From NCBI RefSeq assembly GCF_025753855.1, contig NZ_JAOWPT010000004.1, positions 1 to 64,000 of the forward strand: a stretch of 64,000 nucleotides of DNA, written 5' to 3'. The stretch is from Mesorhizobium sp. ZC-5. Its GTDB lineage: Bacteria > Pseudomonadota > Alphaproteobacteria > Rhizobiales > Rhizobiaceae. Made by a program: the position numbers and the translations under genes. The notes beneath the pieces are model-generated. The model was given only the letters and a program-made list of their open reading frames with translations. It ran no database searches and had not been told where the DNA came from. Below are positions 1 to 7,914 of this stretch, piece by piece; the first letter of the stretch is position 1; the number at the start of each line of letters is the position of its first letter.

Positions 1-119
1 TTGTACTCGCCAAAATACTTCGTGATCGCAGCCGTCAAAGACGTCTTGCCATGGTCAACGTGACCAATCGTGCCAATGTTCACATGAGGCTTATTACGCT
101 CGAATTTACCTTTTGCCAT
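1..119 (-). CDS. tuf: Elongation factor Tu, N-terminal 39 residues (runs off the window)
   Basis: EF-Tu is the GTPase that delivers aminoacyl-tRNA to the ribosome. The reverse strand from the ATG at 117-119 reads [20 protein letters not shown] followed by [19 protein letters not shown]. This is the canonical EF-Tu start, with the G1 P-loop GHVDHGKT at about residues 19-26. The rest lies left of the window. In rhizobia a tuf copy is often followed by tRNA-Trp, secE and nusG, but that cannot be checked here. Confidence 0.97.
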   Translation of the reverse strand, partial: MAKGKFERNKPHVNIGTIGHVDHGKTSLTAAITKYFGEY

Positions 120-405
120 AGTCTCTTTCCTTGGACGGCCTGGACCTTCAGTTCAGTCGGATGCGGGGCGATTAGCGACTGCAGCCGAAAAACACAAGTG
201 TCTTGTGGCTGGGCGCCAAGCTCAGCCGATCTGAACCCATGATCCGGTTTGGGATGTAGCGCAGATATAGGAATGCGCAAGACGAAATGAAATACCACCT
301 GTCGCCGCGATCTTGAGCGCGAAGACCCCCCACTCGACGGAGAAGTCCGCATGATTGCGGAGTTCATATTTTCATCAACGTTGGTTTTCATCGAAGCTAC
401 CCTGG

Positions 406-904
406 ATGTACGGTGATGACCGAACCGGGAAGCGCATGTATCATTTGATCGACCGTATCTACGAAGCTGCGTTCGTGCCTGACACGTGGCCCATCGCGCT
501 TGACGACCTAGCGATGTCGGGTTCAGTCGGCGGTGCCCTGCTGGTCGCCAGCGAGGCACATCCGCCTCGGTTTGCGGCGTTGGCGTCCATTGCGAATGCG
601 TTGCGGAAATTTTCTTCGGGCGACGCCTGGCGAAACAACGACCGCCCGATGCGCTGGAGGCCCAGTCTCGACGGATTTCTTCGCGACATCCGATCCGATG
701 AGAGATGAACTGGTCAAGTATCGATTGGGCTGGCAAGCGGGAAACGATCATGCCATGACCAACGCAGAGGCAGTGGTCTACAGTGTCGAGCGTCGCTTTC
801 AAGACGGTCCGCACGACAGTGTCGCCGTCGCCTTGCTCAAAATGGCCACGTTTCCCATTTCAAGGAGTGAGGCCTGCACCTATTCGAGTTGTGCTCCGCT
901 TTAA
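406..904 (+). pseudogene. LuxR-family regulator remnant, frameshifted and lacking the HTH
   Basis: From the ATG at 406 (or 436) the plus frame reads MYHLIDRIYEAAFVPDTWP and continues as the N-terminal half of a family of rhizobial LuxR-type regulators whose proteins begin with a Leu-Ile-Glu/Asp-Arg-Ile-Tyr-Glu-Ala segment. It stops at 708. Homology continues in the +1 frame from about 700 (VKYRLGWQAGNDHAM, then VVYSVERRFQDGPHD) to a stop at 904. The two halves sit in different frames, so the gene carries a frameshift near 690-710. No C-terminal LuxR helix-turn-helix is recognisable downstream. A sequencing error could explain the frame break but not the missing DNA-binding domain. The family match is from memory. 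Confidence 0.6.
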
Positions 905-1033
905 ATTCCGACTCGCTGCTTCAGCTGGTCGTCCATTGACTTCACCGTTTGTGATAGGGCCTACACCACCGACAACGTGGAAACGGTTATGAAGGCGAGG
1001 CAGGCGCATTCGTGCGATGTTTGCGCGCGACCG

Positions 1034-1270
1034 TTAGCTCATTCGTTCGCGCACCAGTGTGAGCGACACGCGAGCGAGCGGCGTGTGGCCGGCATCCCTT
1101 ATGACGACAGCCATTTCATGATGATTGGCTCGTGGAACCCGGTCGGCCAGCATTCGCGCGATCGCGCCGGCCGCTTCGAGTTCGGCCTCGTCCAACTCGG
1201 GCATCATGATTCCGTTTTCGTCGGAAACGGAATTATCGTCTTCCATCAAGTCGAAGAAGAAGCGCTGCAT
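1034..1270 (-). CDS. DUF6894-like small acidic protein
   Basis: A 78-residue protein beginning MQRFFFDLMEDDNSVSDENG, followed by a helix rich in Glu and Ala and a final strand (LARVSLTLVRERMS). The start 'M-x-R-F/Y-F-F-D' with an acidic turn, then an 'E-A-x-x-E-A' helix, is typical of the DUF6894 family, common in multiple copies in Rhizobiales. Its function is unknown. The ATG at 1268-1270 is preferred over an upstream in-frame TTG at 1282; the ribosome site is weak. It stands alone between the LuxR remnant and the ArsR-type gene. Confidence 0.7.
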   Translation of the reverse strand: MQRFFFDLMEDDNSVSDENGIMMPELDEAELEAAGAIARMLADRVPRANHHEMAVVIRDAGHTPLARVSLTLVRERMS

Positions 1271-1605
1271 TTGATCGCCCAATTTTCAGTCAACACCTTG
1301 TCAAAGCGGATTGCGCATACATCATTTCGCAATTCTGTCCCGACAGGTAAGGTTTAGGCATGCACCCCGTTCTTTCGCAATATAACCGGGGATATAGGCC
1401 GCCATATGAGTGGGCCGTTAATTTAGGAATTGCATACGTTTGTTGTGCTGAAATTAGTTCCTTCCCTAGCGTAAAAACCTCCGCTGCCGCCTTGCCGTGG
1501 GGATCAAACTTGCTAAATTGAGTTGGGTATGAATCGGGCGAAATCCGGCCTTTGCGGCGTGGAAGTGGGTGAAGCGCCGCTAGAGATGGCCGGGTTGCGG
1601 GGAAA
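1271..1605. other. Intergenic region between divergent small genes
   Basis: These 335 bases separate the divergent DUF6894-like and ArsR-type genes and must carry both promoters. Two half-motifs, TTTAG at 1422 and ATTAG at 1453, recall the published NolR operator (A/T-TTAG-N9-A-T/A), but neither matches the full consensus. I see no RNA gene or strong hairpin. Confidence 0.4.
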
Positions 1606-1896
1606 ATGCAGAAACCGGGTGACCGTGCAAAAGAGGAGGCGTCCCTCCTATCCCTGCTTGCCAATGGCAAGCGGCTGACGATTGTCAAACATCTGATCGA
1701 AGAAGAAATGTCTGTGGGTGCTATCGCAAAGAAGGTCTCGCTCAGCCAGTCGGCGCTGTCTCAGCACCTTGCGAAATTGCGCAGCAAGAATTTGGTTGAG
1801 ACACGGCGCGACCGCCAGACGATCTATTATTCCTGCAAATCTGAAGACGTGCGCCTGCTGCTCGGCACGCTTGAGGATCTGATCAACAGACGCTGA
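1606..1896 (+). CDS. ArsR/SmtB-family transcriptional regulator, NolR-like
   Basis: A 96-residue winged-helix repressor. The helix-turn-helix is at about residues 36-60 (MSVGAIAKKVSLSQSALSQH), followed by the recognition-wing segment LVETRRDRQTIYYSC. The sequence closely resembles NolR of Sinorhizobium and Rhizobium, which represses nodulation and growth-phase genes ('SQSALSQHL.KLR', 'TRRD.QTIYYS'). No ArsR metal-binding Cys-x-Cys motif is present, which also fits NolR or BigR-type members. The ATG at 1606 follows a GGGGAAA stretch. It converges on the SH3-like gene, leaving only six bases between the stop codons. ArsR family is certain; calling it NolR itself is inference. Confidence 0.85.
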   Translation: MQKPGDRAKEEASLLSLLANGKRLTIVKHLIEEEMSVGAIAKKVSLSQSALSQHLAKLRSKNLVETRRDRQTIYYSCKSEDVRLLLGTLEDLINRR

Positions 1897-1902
1897 GCTG
1901 CC

Positions 1903-2220
1903 TCAGGTCGGAGGGCAAGCATGGCGTTCGATGAAATGCGCTTTCACGAACCCGCTCAATTTGACCGCCGGCAAGGGAAAATAGTCTACCGGACACCATT
2001 GGCGACGCGGGTTGGCATGCTGCGGCTGGCAAGCGCCGGTTGCACGGATGACGCCGCTGTGGTCCGCGGCGATCGCGCCGACGGGTTTCGACAGGTGACT
2101 TCTTTTGCTGCGGATGTACAGGACGTCCCAGAGGTCGACGTTGACGACGTGGTAGCACACCATGGAAGCGCCGGCGTCCGTCGGGCCTGTGATTGCCATT
2201 CCAAGCAGCAACGCGCTCAT
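1903..2220 (-). CDS. Secreted SH3-like domain protein
   Basis: A 105-residue protein starting at the ATG 2218-2220, with a TGGAG ribosome site just upstream. Residues 1-18 look like a signal peptide (MSALLLGMAITGPTDAGAS). The rest resembles a bacterial SH3 (SH3_3) fold: a 'DVLYIRS' strand, 'KPVGAIAADHSGVI', a Cys, 'QWCPVDYF' and a closing 'GFVKAHFI'. Three further Cys residues suggest disulfides in the periplasm. Such domains often bind cell wall. It is the last minus-strand gene of the pilus arm, 120 bases after the coiled-coil gene, so it may be co-transcribed with the L,D-transpeptidase. No partner can be proven. Confidence 0.65.
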   Translation of the reverse strand: MSALLLGMAITGPTDAGASMVCYHVVNVDLWDVLYIRSKRSHLSKPVGAIAADHSGVIRATGACQPQHANPRRQWCPVDYFPLPAVKLSGFVKAHFIERHACPPT

Positions 2221-2340
2221 GGCAACTCCAGTAAAAGTGTGCCGCGGTTTTGCCTCCGGAATTGAGGCAAGACAAGGAGACAGAGCAGTTCGTTGATTCA
2301 AGGAAAACGGAACTGCTTCAGGTAAATCCGGCATCGGCGC

Positions 2341-2913
2341 TCAGCGGACGCGGCGGTAATAAACCTTCCCATCCGGGGACTCGGTCCTTTGATAGGCCGA
2401 TTCGACCTTGCTGACTGGCGGCGTCTGCTTGCGCCGCACCGGCTCCGATGCGGGCAGGATGGGCTCGCTTGCCGCTTCGGCTATGGTCGGTTCCTCCGTC
2501 TCGGGGCTCCACGGCTCGGAGATCAAGGGAAGCGACTCGGGTTGGCTCGCCACTTTGCTATGCGGCACAACCAGCACCTGCTGCATCTTGCCGACCTCGT
2601 CCTCGACCGAGGTGATCTTGTTGTGCATGTCGCGATCGAGATTGTCGAGCCGCGCCTGGATCCCAGAATTGATCACGTCCAGGCTGCTTTTGAGCCGCTT
2701 TTCCAGCCCGGCAATGTCTTGCAAACGCGCGTCTATCGCCCTCAGCTCATGGGTCGAGCGCCAGAGATAGACCGAGGCCGTCAGATTGATGGCGCTGAGA
2801 ACGACAGCGGATGCGGCGATCAACACTGAAAGCCTGCGCCCTGCCGTTGCGTTGTCGACTTTTCGAAATTCACCCTTCACGGTGGGTGCTTGGGGATCAC
2901 GGATTGTTGTCAT
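2341..2913 (-). CDS. Single-pass membrane protein with periplasmic coiled coil
   Basis: A 190-residue protein of no recognised family. From the ATG at 2911-2913 it has a short cytoplasmic N-terminus, a transmembrane helix at about residues 27-49 (LSVLIAASAVVLSAINLTAS), then a heptad-rich stretch at about 50-110 (RLQDIAGLEKRLKSSLDVIN and onward) and a Pro/Glu-rich tail ending YYRRVR. It overlaps the L,D-transpeptidase stop by four bases (ATGA), so the two are translationally coupled. A membrane-anchored coiled coil next to a wall-modifying enzyme could be its partner or localisation factor; this is inference from context. Confidence 0.75.
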   Translation of the reverse strand: MTTIRDPQAPTVKGEFRKVDNATAGRRLSVLIAASAVVLSAINLTASVYLWRSTHELRAIDARLQDIAGLEKRLKSSLDVINSGIQARLDNLDRDMHNKITSVEDEVGKMQQVLVVPHSKVASQPESLPLISEPWSPETEEPTIAEAASEPILPASEPVRRKQTPPVSKVESAYQRTESPDGKVYYRRVR

Positions 2914-3500
2914 TGCACGATCACCTTGCTCCCCAGCGATACCCGTTCGTACAGGTCGATGACGTCCGTGTTCGTCAAACGGAAGCATCCCGATGTCCCG
3001 TCGAAACCGACTCCGCCTGGATCGTTTGTGCCGTGGATGCGAAACAGCGTGTCGCGGCCGTTCATGAATAGATACAGCGCCCGCGCGCCCAATGGATTGT
3101 AAGGACCGGCGGGTACGAATTCCGGCAGGTCAGGTTGGCGGGTACGCATCTCGGATGGCGGCCTCCAGTGCGGCCACTCCTGCTTGGCCCCGACCTTGGC
3201 AACACCTATCCAGGAGAAGCCCTCCCGTCCGACGCTGATTTTGTATCGCACGGCCTGGCCGTCACCGGCGACATAATAGAGCAGGCGTTCGTCCTTGCGG
3301 ATGACGATGGTGCCGGGTTTTTCAACCGTGGCGAAGGTGACGGTGCTGCGCAGACTTGGCCCCATCGGCGGAAGCGGTATCCGCTTCCTTTTCTGCGCGG
3401 CCTCGGCCACATCTGCCGGCATGGCCAAAGCAGCCAACACCGCCGCAACCGCAACGATGGGGTATCCCTTCAGGCTTCGCCGGTTATCACGCCTTGGCAT
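2910..3500 (-). CDS. L,D-transpeptidase (YkuD domain)
   Basis: A periplasmic enzyme that makes L,D (3-3 type) crosslinks in peptidoglycan or attaches proteins to it. The 196-residue product has a basic N-terminus and signal segment (about 1-35), then a YkuD domain with the catalytic signature HGTN at 156-159 and S-G-C-F-R at 170-174 (nucleophile Cys172, general-base His156). The ATG at 3500 is chosen over an in-frame GTG at 3512; both overlap the 3' end of cpaE. It therefore belongs to the pilus transcription unit and overlaps the next gene by four bases. Its position suggests local wall remodelling for pilus passage or anchoring, which is inference. Confidence 0.92.
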   Translation of the reverse strand: MPRRDNRRSLKGYPIVAVAAVLAALAMPADVAEAAQKRKRIPLPPMGPSLRSTVTFATVEKPGTIVIRKDERLLYYVAGDGQAVRYKISVGREGFSWIGVAKVGAKQEWPHWRPPSEMRTRQPDLPEFVPAGPYNPLGARALYLFMNGRDTLFRIHGTNDPGGVGFDGTSGCFRLTNTDVIDLYERVSLGSKVIVQ

Positions 3501-4647
3501 CCAGCCGCTCACGAAACATCGCTTTCAGGTCCTTGTTGAATCGGGCGCGCGCATGCACCTCCGCCGGCAGCAAGGCCCTGTTCACCGCATCGGTAAGAAG
3601 CGGCGCGTCCAGGCTGACGATCTTGATGTGCGGGATCTTGAAAATCTTCTGAAGTTCGCTGCGCGAGAAGTAGTTGCCGAACCACTTCCGCTTCTGCTTG
3701 TTGGCCACGAGGGTGACGCTCGCCCCGCTGCCGCGCAGTTCGCGTATGCGGGAATAGGTTTGTTTGGCATGCCGCAGCGAGACCACGTTGAGCTCGAAAA
3801 CTAGGAAAATTTCATCGCTTGTCGAAAGAACAGTATTGAGCCACGGCGTTTCGCGGTTCGGCAGGTCGATCACCACGTTGTCGAACCGGTAGGCGGCCAA
3901 GTCGAGCAGCTTGAACACGAAGTCCTGGCCCTTGGGCTCGAACGGCAATTGCGGCCGCTCGAAAGAATAGAGGGTAAAACCAGGACTGCGCATCAGCTTG
4001 ATGATATCCATCAGTTCGACGTCCAGCCTGTCCGGCTGGCTGATCACGCTGGCAAGGTCGAACTCGTTGTAGAGATTGAGATATGAGCTGCAGTTGGCGT
4101 GCTGGAAGTCGAGGTCGACAAGGCAGGTCGCCGATGCGGCGTTGGTCGATTTTTTGGCGAGATATTCCGCCGCCGACAGCGCCATCGTTGTCGCCCCTGC
4201 CCCTCCGCTGGCGCTGACGAAGGTAAGGACGCGGCTTTTCGTGGCTTCGCTGCCGCTGTCATGGAAACTGACCGCGTTAATCAGTTCCTTGTTGTCGAAC
4301 GGCTTGCGCAGCCAATCGGCCGCGTTCAGGCGAACCAGCGTACGGATGCGGTCCTGCGACAGTTCCCCAGATAGCGCGATCAGGGGAACTTTGGCCCATT
4401 CGCCCCGCGCCTGGATAAGCCTGGCGTTCTCCAGCAAGGTGCCGTCCCCGACATCGAGAATGACGATGCTCGGCAGAGCGTCGGCCTTAGGCCCCTCCAG
4501 GAATGCCGCAGACTCCTCCGGCTGCACGTCATAGATCGCCAGCGAGTCGAGCCGTGTCGCGATATCGCGGCGCAGATTGGGATCGCTCGAAAACAGCGCA
4601 ATTCGCTTGCGCCGGGTCGGCAGGATTTTTGAGTTGATGGCATTCAT
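3487..4647 (-). CDS. cpaE: Pilus assembly protein CpaE/TadZ
   Basis: CpaE/TadZ is a MinD/ParA-superfamily protein that places the Tad secretion apparatus, often at a pole. The 386-residue product has an N-terminal receiver-like domain (about 14-125, with IVILDVGDGT) and a C-terminal MinD-like ATPase domain starting near 138. The ATG at 4645-4647 follows a GGAG site and is preferred to a TTG at 4668. The nucleotide-binding loop reads SASGGAGATTMA (145-156): both signature lysines of the deviant Walker A motif (K-G-G-x-G-K-S/T) are replaced. Later MinD landmarks survive (VIDLPNRETPW, VANKQKRKW). It lies downstream of two tadE-like genes and overlaps the L,D-transpeptidase gene. Confidence 0.93.
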   Translation of the reverse strand: MNAINSKILPTRRKRIALFSSDPNLRRDIATRLDSLAIYDVQPEESAAFLEGPKADALPSIVILDVGDGTLLENARLIQARGEWAKVPLIALSGELSQDRIRTLVRLNAADWLRKPFDNKELINAVSFHDSGSEATKSRVLTFVSASGGAGATTMALSAAEYLAKKSTNAASATCLVDLDFQHANCSSYLNLYNEFDLASVISQPDRLDVELMDIIKLMRSPGFTLYSFERPQLPFEPKGQDFVFKLLDLAAYRFDNVVIDLPNRETPWLNTVLSTSDEIFLVFELNVVSLRHAKQTYSRIRELRGSGASVTLVANKQKRKWFGNYFSRSELQKIFKIPHIKIVSLDAPLLTDAVNRALLPAEVHARARFNKDLKAMFRERLDAKA

Positions 4648-4876
4648 GCCGATACGCTCCGTTACCAAGATCTCACCGCGTCACCCGGACGCTGACTGGT
4701 GCATTGCGGGGAATAGCGATGGTGTCCATTTAGGCTCCATCGGCGAGGTCTTCGCCTTTCATTGGCTTTCACACTCGCCTTGACACAATTCTGCATGCCG
4801 CCGAACGCCGCAGCCAAACCGCGCCTGGGGGCCGATAGGCATAACCTCCTTTCTGGATGCAGGATCGACGGGTTCT

Positions 4877-5503
4877 TCATGTCGGGCCACTGCTGCTCAG
4901 GTCTTCGCCGGTGATCGTGCTTATCATCGACGGCATAGTGATGTCGTCAAAGCCCAGCAGACCACTCAGGAAGAAGAAGCGGAAAGGCACATCGTCCAGC
5001 CGGACGCTGATTGTCGGAACAGGGCCGCCCTGCCGCGTCTGGTAGCCCAAGCCGGATGCAGAATATGTGACGACCAACTCCTCTCGACGCAGGTTTGGGA
5101 AAAAATGGCACATGCCAGGCCGCTGACCGGCATTGCGCGGGGGACAGGCATCATCGTTCGTCACAGCCGTATCGCCACGAAAGACGCGGCTAAATGCATT
5201 TGCGCTGAACCCGCCGCCGTTGGTGCAACCCGAAACGGTACACTCGAAGGGACCAAACGCGCCTGCCTGCATCGGCGCGCCAGGAGTATTTACCGGTCCG
5301 GCAGTTGGAAGAGCGGTGGCGATCGGGTCCGAAATGGATGCCAATCGCGCACCCATCTGGACCGCTTTTGATGCTGCGTTCCATTGATAGAAGGCATGAC
5401 CGAAATCGACAAAGCCCAAGGTCAGCACCAGCAACAACACGATGCTGATGGACACCTCGACCATCACCGCGCCGGACTCGTCTTTGTGGAAGCGCCCCAG
5501 CAT
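4877..5503 (-). CDS. TadE-like pseudopilin
   Basis: A 208-residue protein with the TadE architecture: a short basic leader, then a prepilin-peptidase-like site before a hydrophobic helix (ESGAVMVEVSISIVLLLVL), then a soluble periplasmic domain with several Cys residues. TadE-like proteins are processed by CpaA and form minor components of the Flp pilus machine. It starts three bases after the stop of the preceding tadE-like gene, so the two are co-transcribed. The 229 bases after it, before cpaE, contain no clear gene or terminator. Confidence 0.88.
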   Translation of the reverse strand: MLGRFHKDESGAVMVEVSISIVLLLVLTLGFVDFGHAFYQWNAASKAVQMGARLASISDPIATALPTAGPVNTPGAPMQAGAFGPFECTVSGCTNGGGFSANAFSRVFRGDTAVTNDDACPPRNAGQRPGMCHFFPNLRREELVVTYSASGLGYQTRQGGPVPTISVRLDDVPFRFFFLSGLLGFDDITMPSMISTITGEDLSSSGPT

Positions 5504-5506
5504 CGC

Positions 5507-6037
5507 TCAGAACCTAATGATCCGTTCCTCATGCACGCCGTTCAGCGTGATGGGACCGATGCCGAGCAAGTCCAGCAGGCCGACACCCGGATAGTCGAAC
5601 GTGCTTGAGGCGCGTACGATGCAGACCAGCGGTGTCACGGAGCGATACTGCGTCACGCCCGCGCCGTCGACCGCATTCTCGCAGTCGACCAGGTTGGCGA
5701 TGTCGATCGTGATGTTGTCCGCCGTCAGCCCCGGCACGCGCACCGTCCCTGTGTCGGCGATGTTACCGTAGAGCGCGATGTTCTCGGCATTGGCGGCGCA
5801 GTCGATCGCGGCGAAGCCGTAGTCCGAGTACATCTGGCTGTTGCACCGGGAAGCGTAGCGCGCGCCGTCGCGCAGTCCTGCCTCGATCAACAGCTTCTGG
5901 TGGATCAGATTGCCGAATTCGAAGACGCCGGCCGAAAGCGCGATCATCAGGGGTGCGATCAGCGTCATCTCGACGAGTGCCGAGCCGTGCTCGTCGCGCC
6001 GGAACCGTTGGGAAAAGATTGAAAGACGCCGCCGCAT
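5507..6037 (-). CDS. TadE-like pseudopilin
   Basis: A 176-residue minor pseudopilin. From the ATG at 6035-6037 it has the leader RRDEHG, then SALVEMTLIAPLMIALSAG, a good prepilin-like cleavage site with Glu at mature position +5, followed by a hydrophobic helix. A longer frame to 6100 exists, but it overlaps the upstream gene heavily and starts with an atypical segment. The start lies four bases after the tadG-like stop, supporting one operon. Its periplasmic part carries four Cys residues. Confidence 0.88.
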   Translation of the reverse strand: MRRRLSIFSQRFRRDEHGSALVEMTLIAPLMIALSAGVFEFGNLIHQKLLIEAGLRDGARYASRCNSQMYSDYGFAAIDCAANAENIALYGNIADTGTVRVPGLTADNITIDIANLVDCENAVDGAGVTQYRSVTPLVCIVRASSTFDYPGVGLLDLLGIGPITLNGVHEERIIRF

Positions 6038-6041
6038 CGCA

Positions 6042-7589
6042 TCACCGGTAGAGTTGCGCTTCGTCGCGCAGGAAGTTGTCAAGCGTGCCTCGGCCGCCAC
6101 GGCCGGTGATGTCGACGAGTTCGACGAAGATATCCTTGTCGACCTTGATGGGTTCGGTGATGAAGAAGCTGCCGAAGGCTCGCACGGGAACGTCCGTCAA
6201 TTTGCCGGTGAATTTCAGGCCTGACGCCTCGATTGCCTGGCAGTCGATGATCGCCCCGTAGAGGATACGGCGGTCGGGAACCGCGAGGCCCGAGCCTTCG
6301 CAGATCGGCAACCCGGTCTCACCGCTCGGCGCGGCGTCTCCGACAATTGAATCGCTAGTGTTGCCGTCGCCGTTGGGATCGAGTTCGTAGCGGTAGACCT
6401 CGTAACGCGTCGGCTTATCTGCTCCCCAGGGCGGCGACGAGATCGTCCGCGGCACGCCTCCTGGCCTATGGTTGACGGGCCAATAGCCGTTGGTCGTGTC
6501 ATTGAAGTCCCAGTCGCCCGCACCCATGCGACCGCCCATCATCGTGCAGGTGCCGGAGATGTGACAGGAGTCGCGATTGAGACCGACGCCTTGAGCCGGG
6601 TCCGTTTCCCAGGTGGCGTTCCCGTTGTTACAGTTGACCGACTTCAGGCCCATGCGCACATTCGTCGCCTGTGGATCGCTGGTTCTGTAGGTCTTCTCCA
6701 GCCCGAACCGCGCATTGAGCCCATTCTTCACCGGCCCGGACATCTGGCCAGGTTCGGTGTCGACGCCCTCTTGCGAGTAGCAGGCGAGCGGCTTGGTGCT
6801 CGCCATCATCTCCTCTAAAGCCTGCGCGCCGTTGCCTGTGGGAGCTTCGAGGAAGGCGAAGTTGCCCGGCATGTAGAAGCCGTTCATCCGCATCAGGATC
6901 TGGCGGCGGCGGTATTCCCGCGACTGCGCCGCCTGCTCCAGCGTGACCCCGCCTGTAACTGAAGTGTCTTCGTAAGGGTTGCAGATGAACACCGGCGTGT
7001 AGTCGCAGACGCCCGACCGAAAGCCGGCAACCGCCCGCGCGCCGACAGTCATCGTGTTGCTGGCCGCGTTGCCTGTCAGGAAGGAGGCCGGGAAGATCGA
7101 GTTGAAGGTGGCCGGCGTGACGGTGACCTCGATGAAGCGGGTCTCGCGTTGTCCTGCAGCAGTGTCGACACCATTCGCCCGGTTGGCGGCGGCGACCGCC
7201 GTTGCGTCGCTCGCGGGCAGGTTCTTGAGGAAGCACCAGGAGATGTTGCCGGCGCTGTTGCAATTCGCGGCCCCACCCGGCTGACCGGCTGTAAGCGTGG
7301 TTGGCCCCGTGGTGGAAAAATTCGACCGGTTGTCGATCAGCGTCGCCATGGCCCGCTCGGCGCGCGCCCACGAGCCGACGGTTCCGTCCAGCTCGGCCGC
7401 GCCGGCCAGCGCGAACGCGTCCGCCGCTTTCTGCAGGTCGTTGTGCAGGTTGTTGACGCGGCTGCCGTCGATGACGAGCAGTGCGAAGCCGATGAGAACC
7501 GGAAGCATGATCGAAACGAGAATCATGGCGAGGCCGTTCTCGTCCGAGCCGAATTTACGGAGTTTCGCGATTATCAAGCCCATGCCCAT
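6042..7589 (-). CDS. TadG-like pilus-associated protein
   Basis: A 515-residue protein with the N-terminal 'Tad' segment: a short leader DENGLAMILVSIMLPVLIGF, then DGSRVNNLHNDLQKAADAFALAGA. This is the classic TadG/TadE-F helix, in which the pilus apparatus inserts a large secreted domain. The remaining ~450 residues form a Cys-containing extracytoplasmic domain without a clear VWA MIDAS motif. A second ATG six bases downstream (7583) has better spacing from a GGGGG ribosome site and may be the real start. It lies between the small lipoprotein and two tadE-like genes. Confidence 0.88.
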   Translation of the reverse strand: MGMGLIIAKLRKFGSDENGLAMILVSIMLPVLIGFALLVIDGSRVNNLHNDLQKAADAFALAGAAELDGTVGSWARAERAMATLIDNRSNFSTTGPTTLTAGQPGGAANCNSAGNISWCFLKNLPASDATAVAAANRANGVDTAAGQRETRFIEVTVTPATFNSIFPASFLTGNAASNTMTVGARAVAGFRSGVCDYTPVFICNPYEDTSVTGGVTLEQAAQSREYRRRQILMRMNGFYMPGNFAFLEAPTGNGAQALEEMMASTKPLACYSQEGVDTEPGQMSGPVKNGLNARFGLEKTYRTSDPQATNVRMGLKSVNCNNGNATWETDPAQGVGLNRDSCHISGTCTMMGGRMGAGDWDFNDTTNGYWPVNHRPGGVPRTISSPPWGADKPTRYEVYRYELDPNGDGNTSDSIVGDAAPSGETGLPICEGSGLAVPDRRILYGAIIDCQAIEASGLKFTGKLTDVPVRAFGSFFITEPIKVDKDIFVELVDITGRGGRGTLDNFLRDEAQLYR

Positions 7590-7623
7590 TTACCCCCGGA
7601 CTTATCGCTCCCCCAAGCGAGTC

Positions 7624-7914
7624 CTAGTTCTGTGCCCCCACGTTGACGGTGATATTCTGCTGCGTCTGGTCGGACTGCGCCGCCGGAACCCGGTATCTCC
7701 GGACCACTTCCGCGGCGCGCGCCCCGTCGCTCTCGATTTTGGTGTTCTGCGAGACCGGATTGAACGGATTGACGGTGTGCAGCATGAGATTGTGGCGCTG
7801 CGCGTCACCGGTGGCCAGGGTGATGGAATCGTAGCGGTTGAGGTAGTCCGCGCAGCCCGAAAGCATGCACAAGACCATCATCGCGGCGAGAAGCGGCAGC
7901 CTATCTCTTGACAT
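7624..7914 (-). CDS. Small lipoprotein of the tad locus (in the CpaD position)
   Basis: A 96-residue protein with a lipoprotein signal (LPLLAAMMVLCMLSGC, lipobox LSGC with Cys at about 21), then CADYLNRYDSITLATGDAQR and a short tail. Its first 14 bases overlap the 3' end of the cpaC secretin gene, so it is translationally coupled to it. In Caulobacter the next gene is the much larger CpaD lipoprotein, which acts with the secretin. The YDSITLATGDA-like core recurs in small rhizobial pilus-locus lipoproteins. It probably acts as a minimal secretin partner or pilotin; function is inferred only from place and lipobox. Confidence 0.8.
   Translation of the reverse strand: MSRDRLPLLAAMMVLCMLSGCADYLNRYDSITLATGDAQRHNLMLHTVNPFNPVSQNTKIESDGARAAEVVRRYRVPAAQSDQTQQNITVNVGAQN

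Noticed and set aside
80..814. A long minus-strand open frame over the tuf upstream region
   Set aside because: It overlaps the recognisable LuxR-type remnant on the plus strand, is Arg/Ser-rich in the way of GC-driven shadow frames, and shows no domain.
1422..1457. Possible NolR operator half-sites upstream of the NolR-like gene
   Set aside because: TTTAG and ATTAG occur, but the required second half at N9 spacing does not match, so no operator feature was called.
1290..1688. Minus-strand open frame covering the start of the ArsR-type gene
   Set aside because: It lies opposite a clear ArsR-family protein and has no recognisable motif or ribosome site.
1921..2265. Plus-strand open frame opposite the SH3-like gene
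   Set aside because: The minus-strand product has a signal peptide, paired Cys residues and SH3-like strands; the plus frame has none of these.
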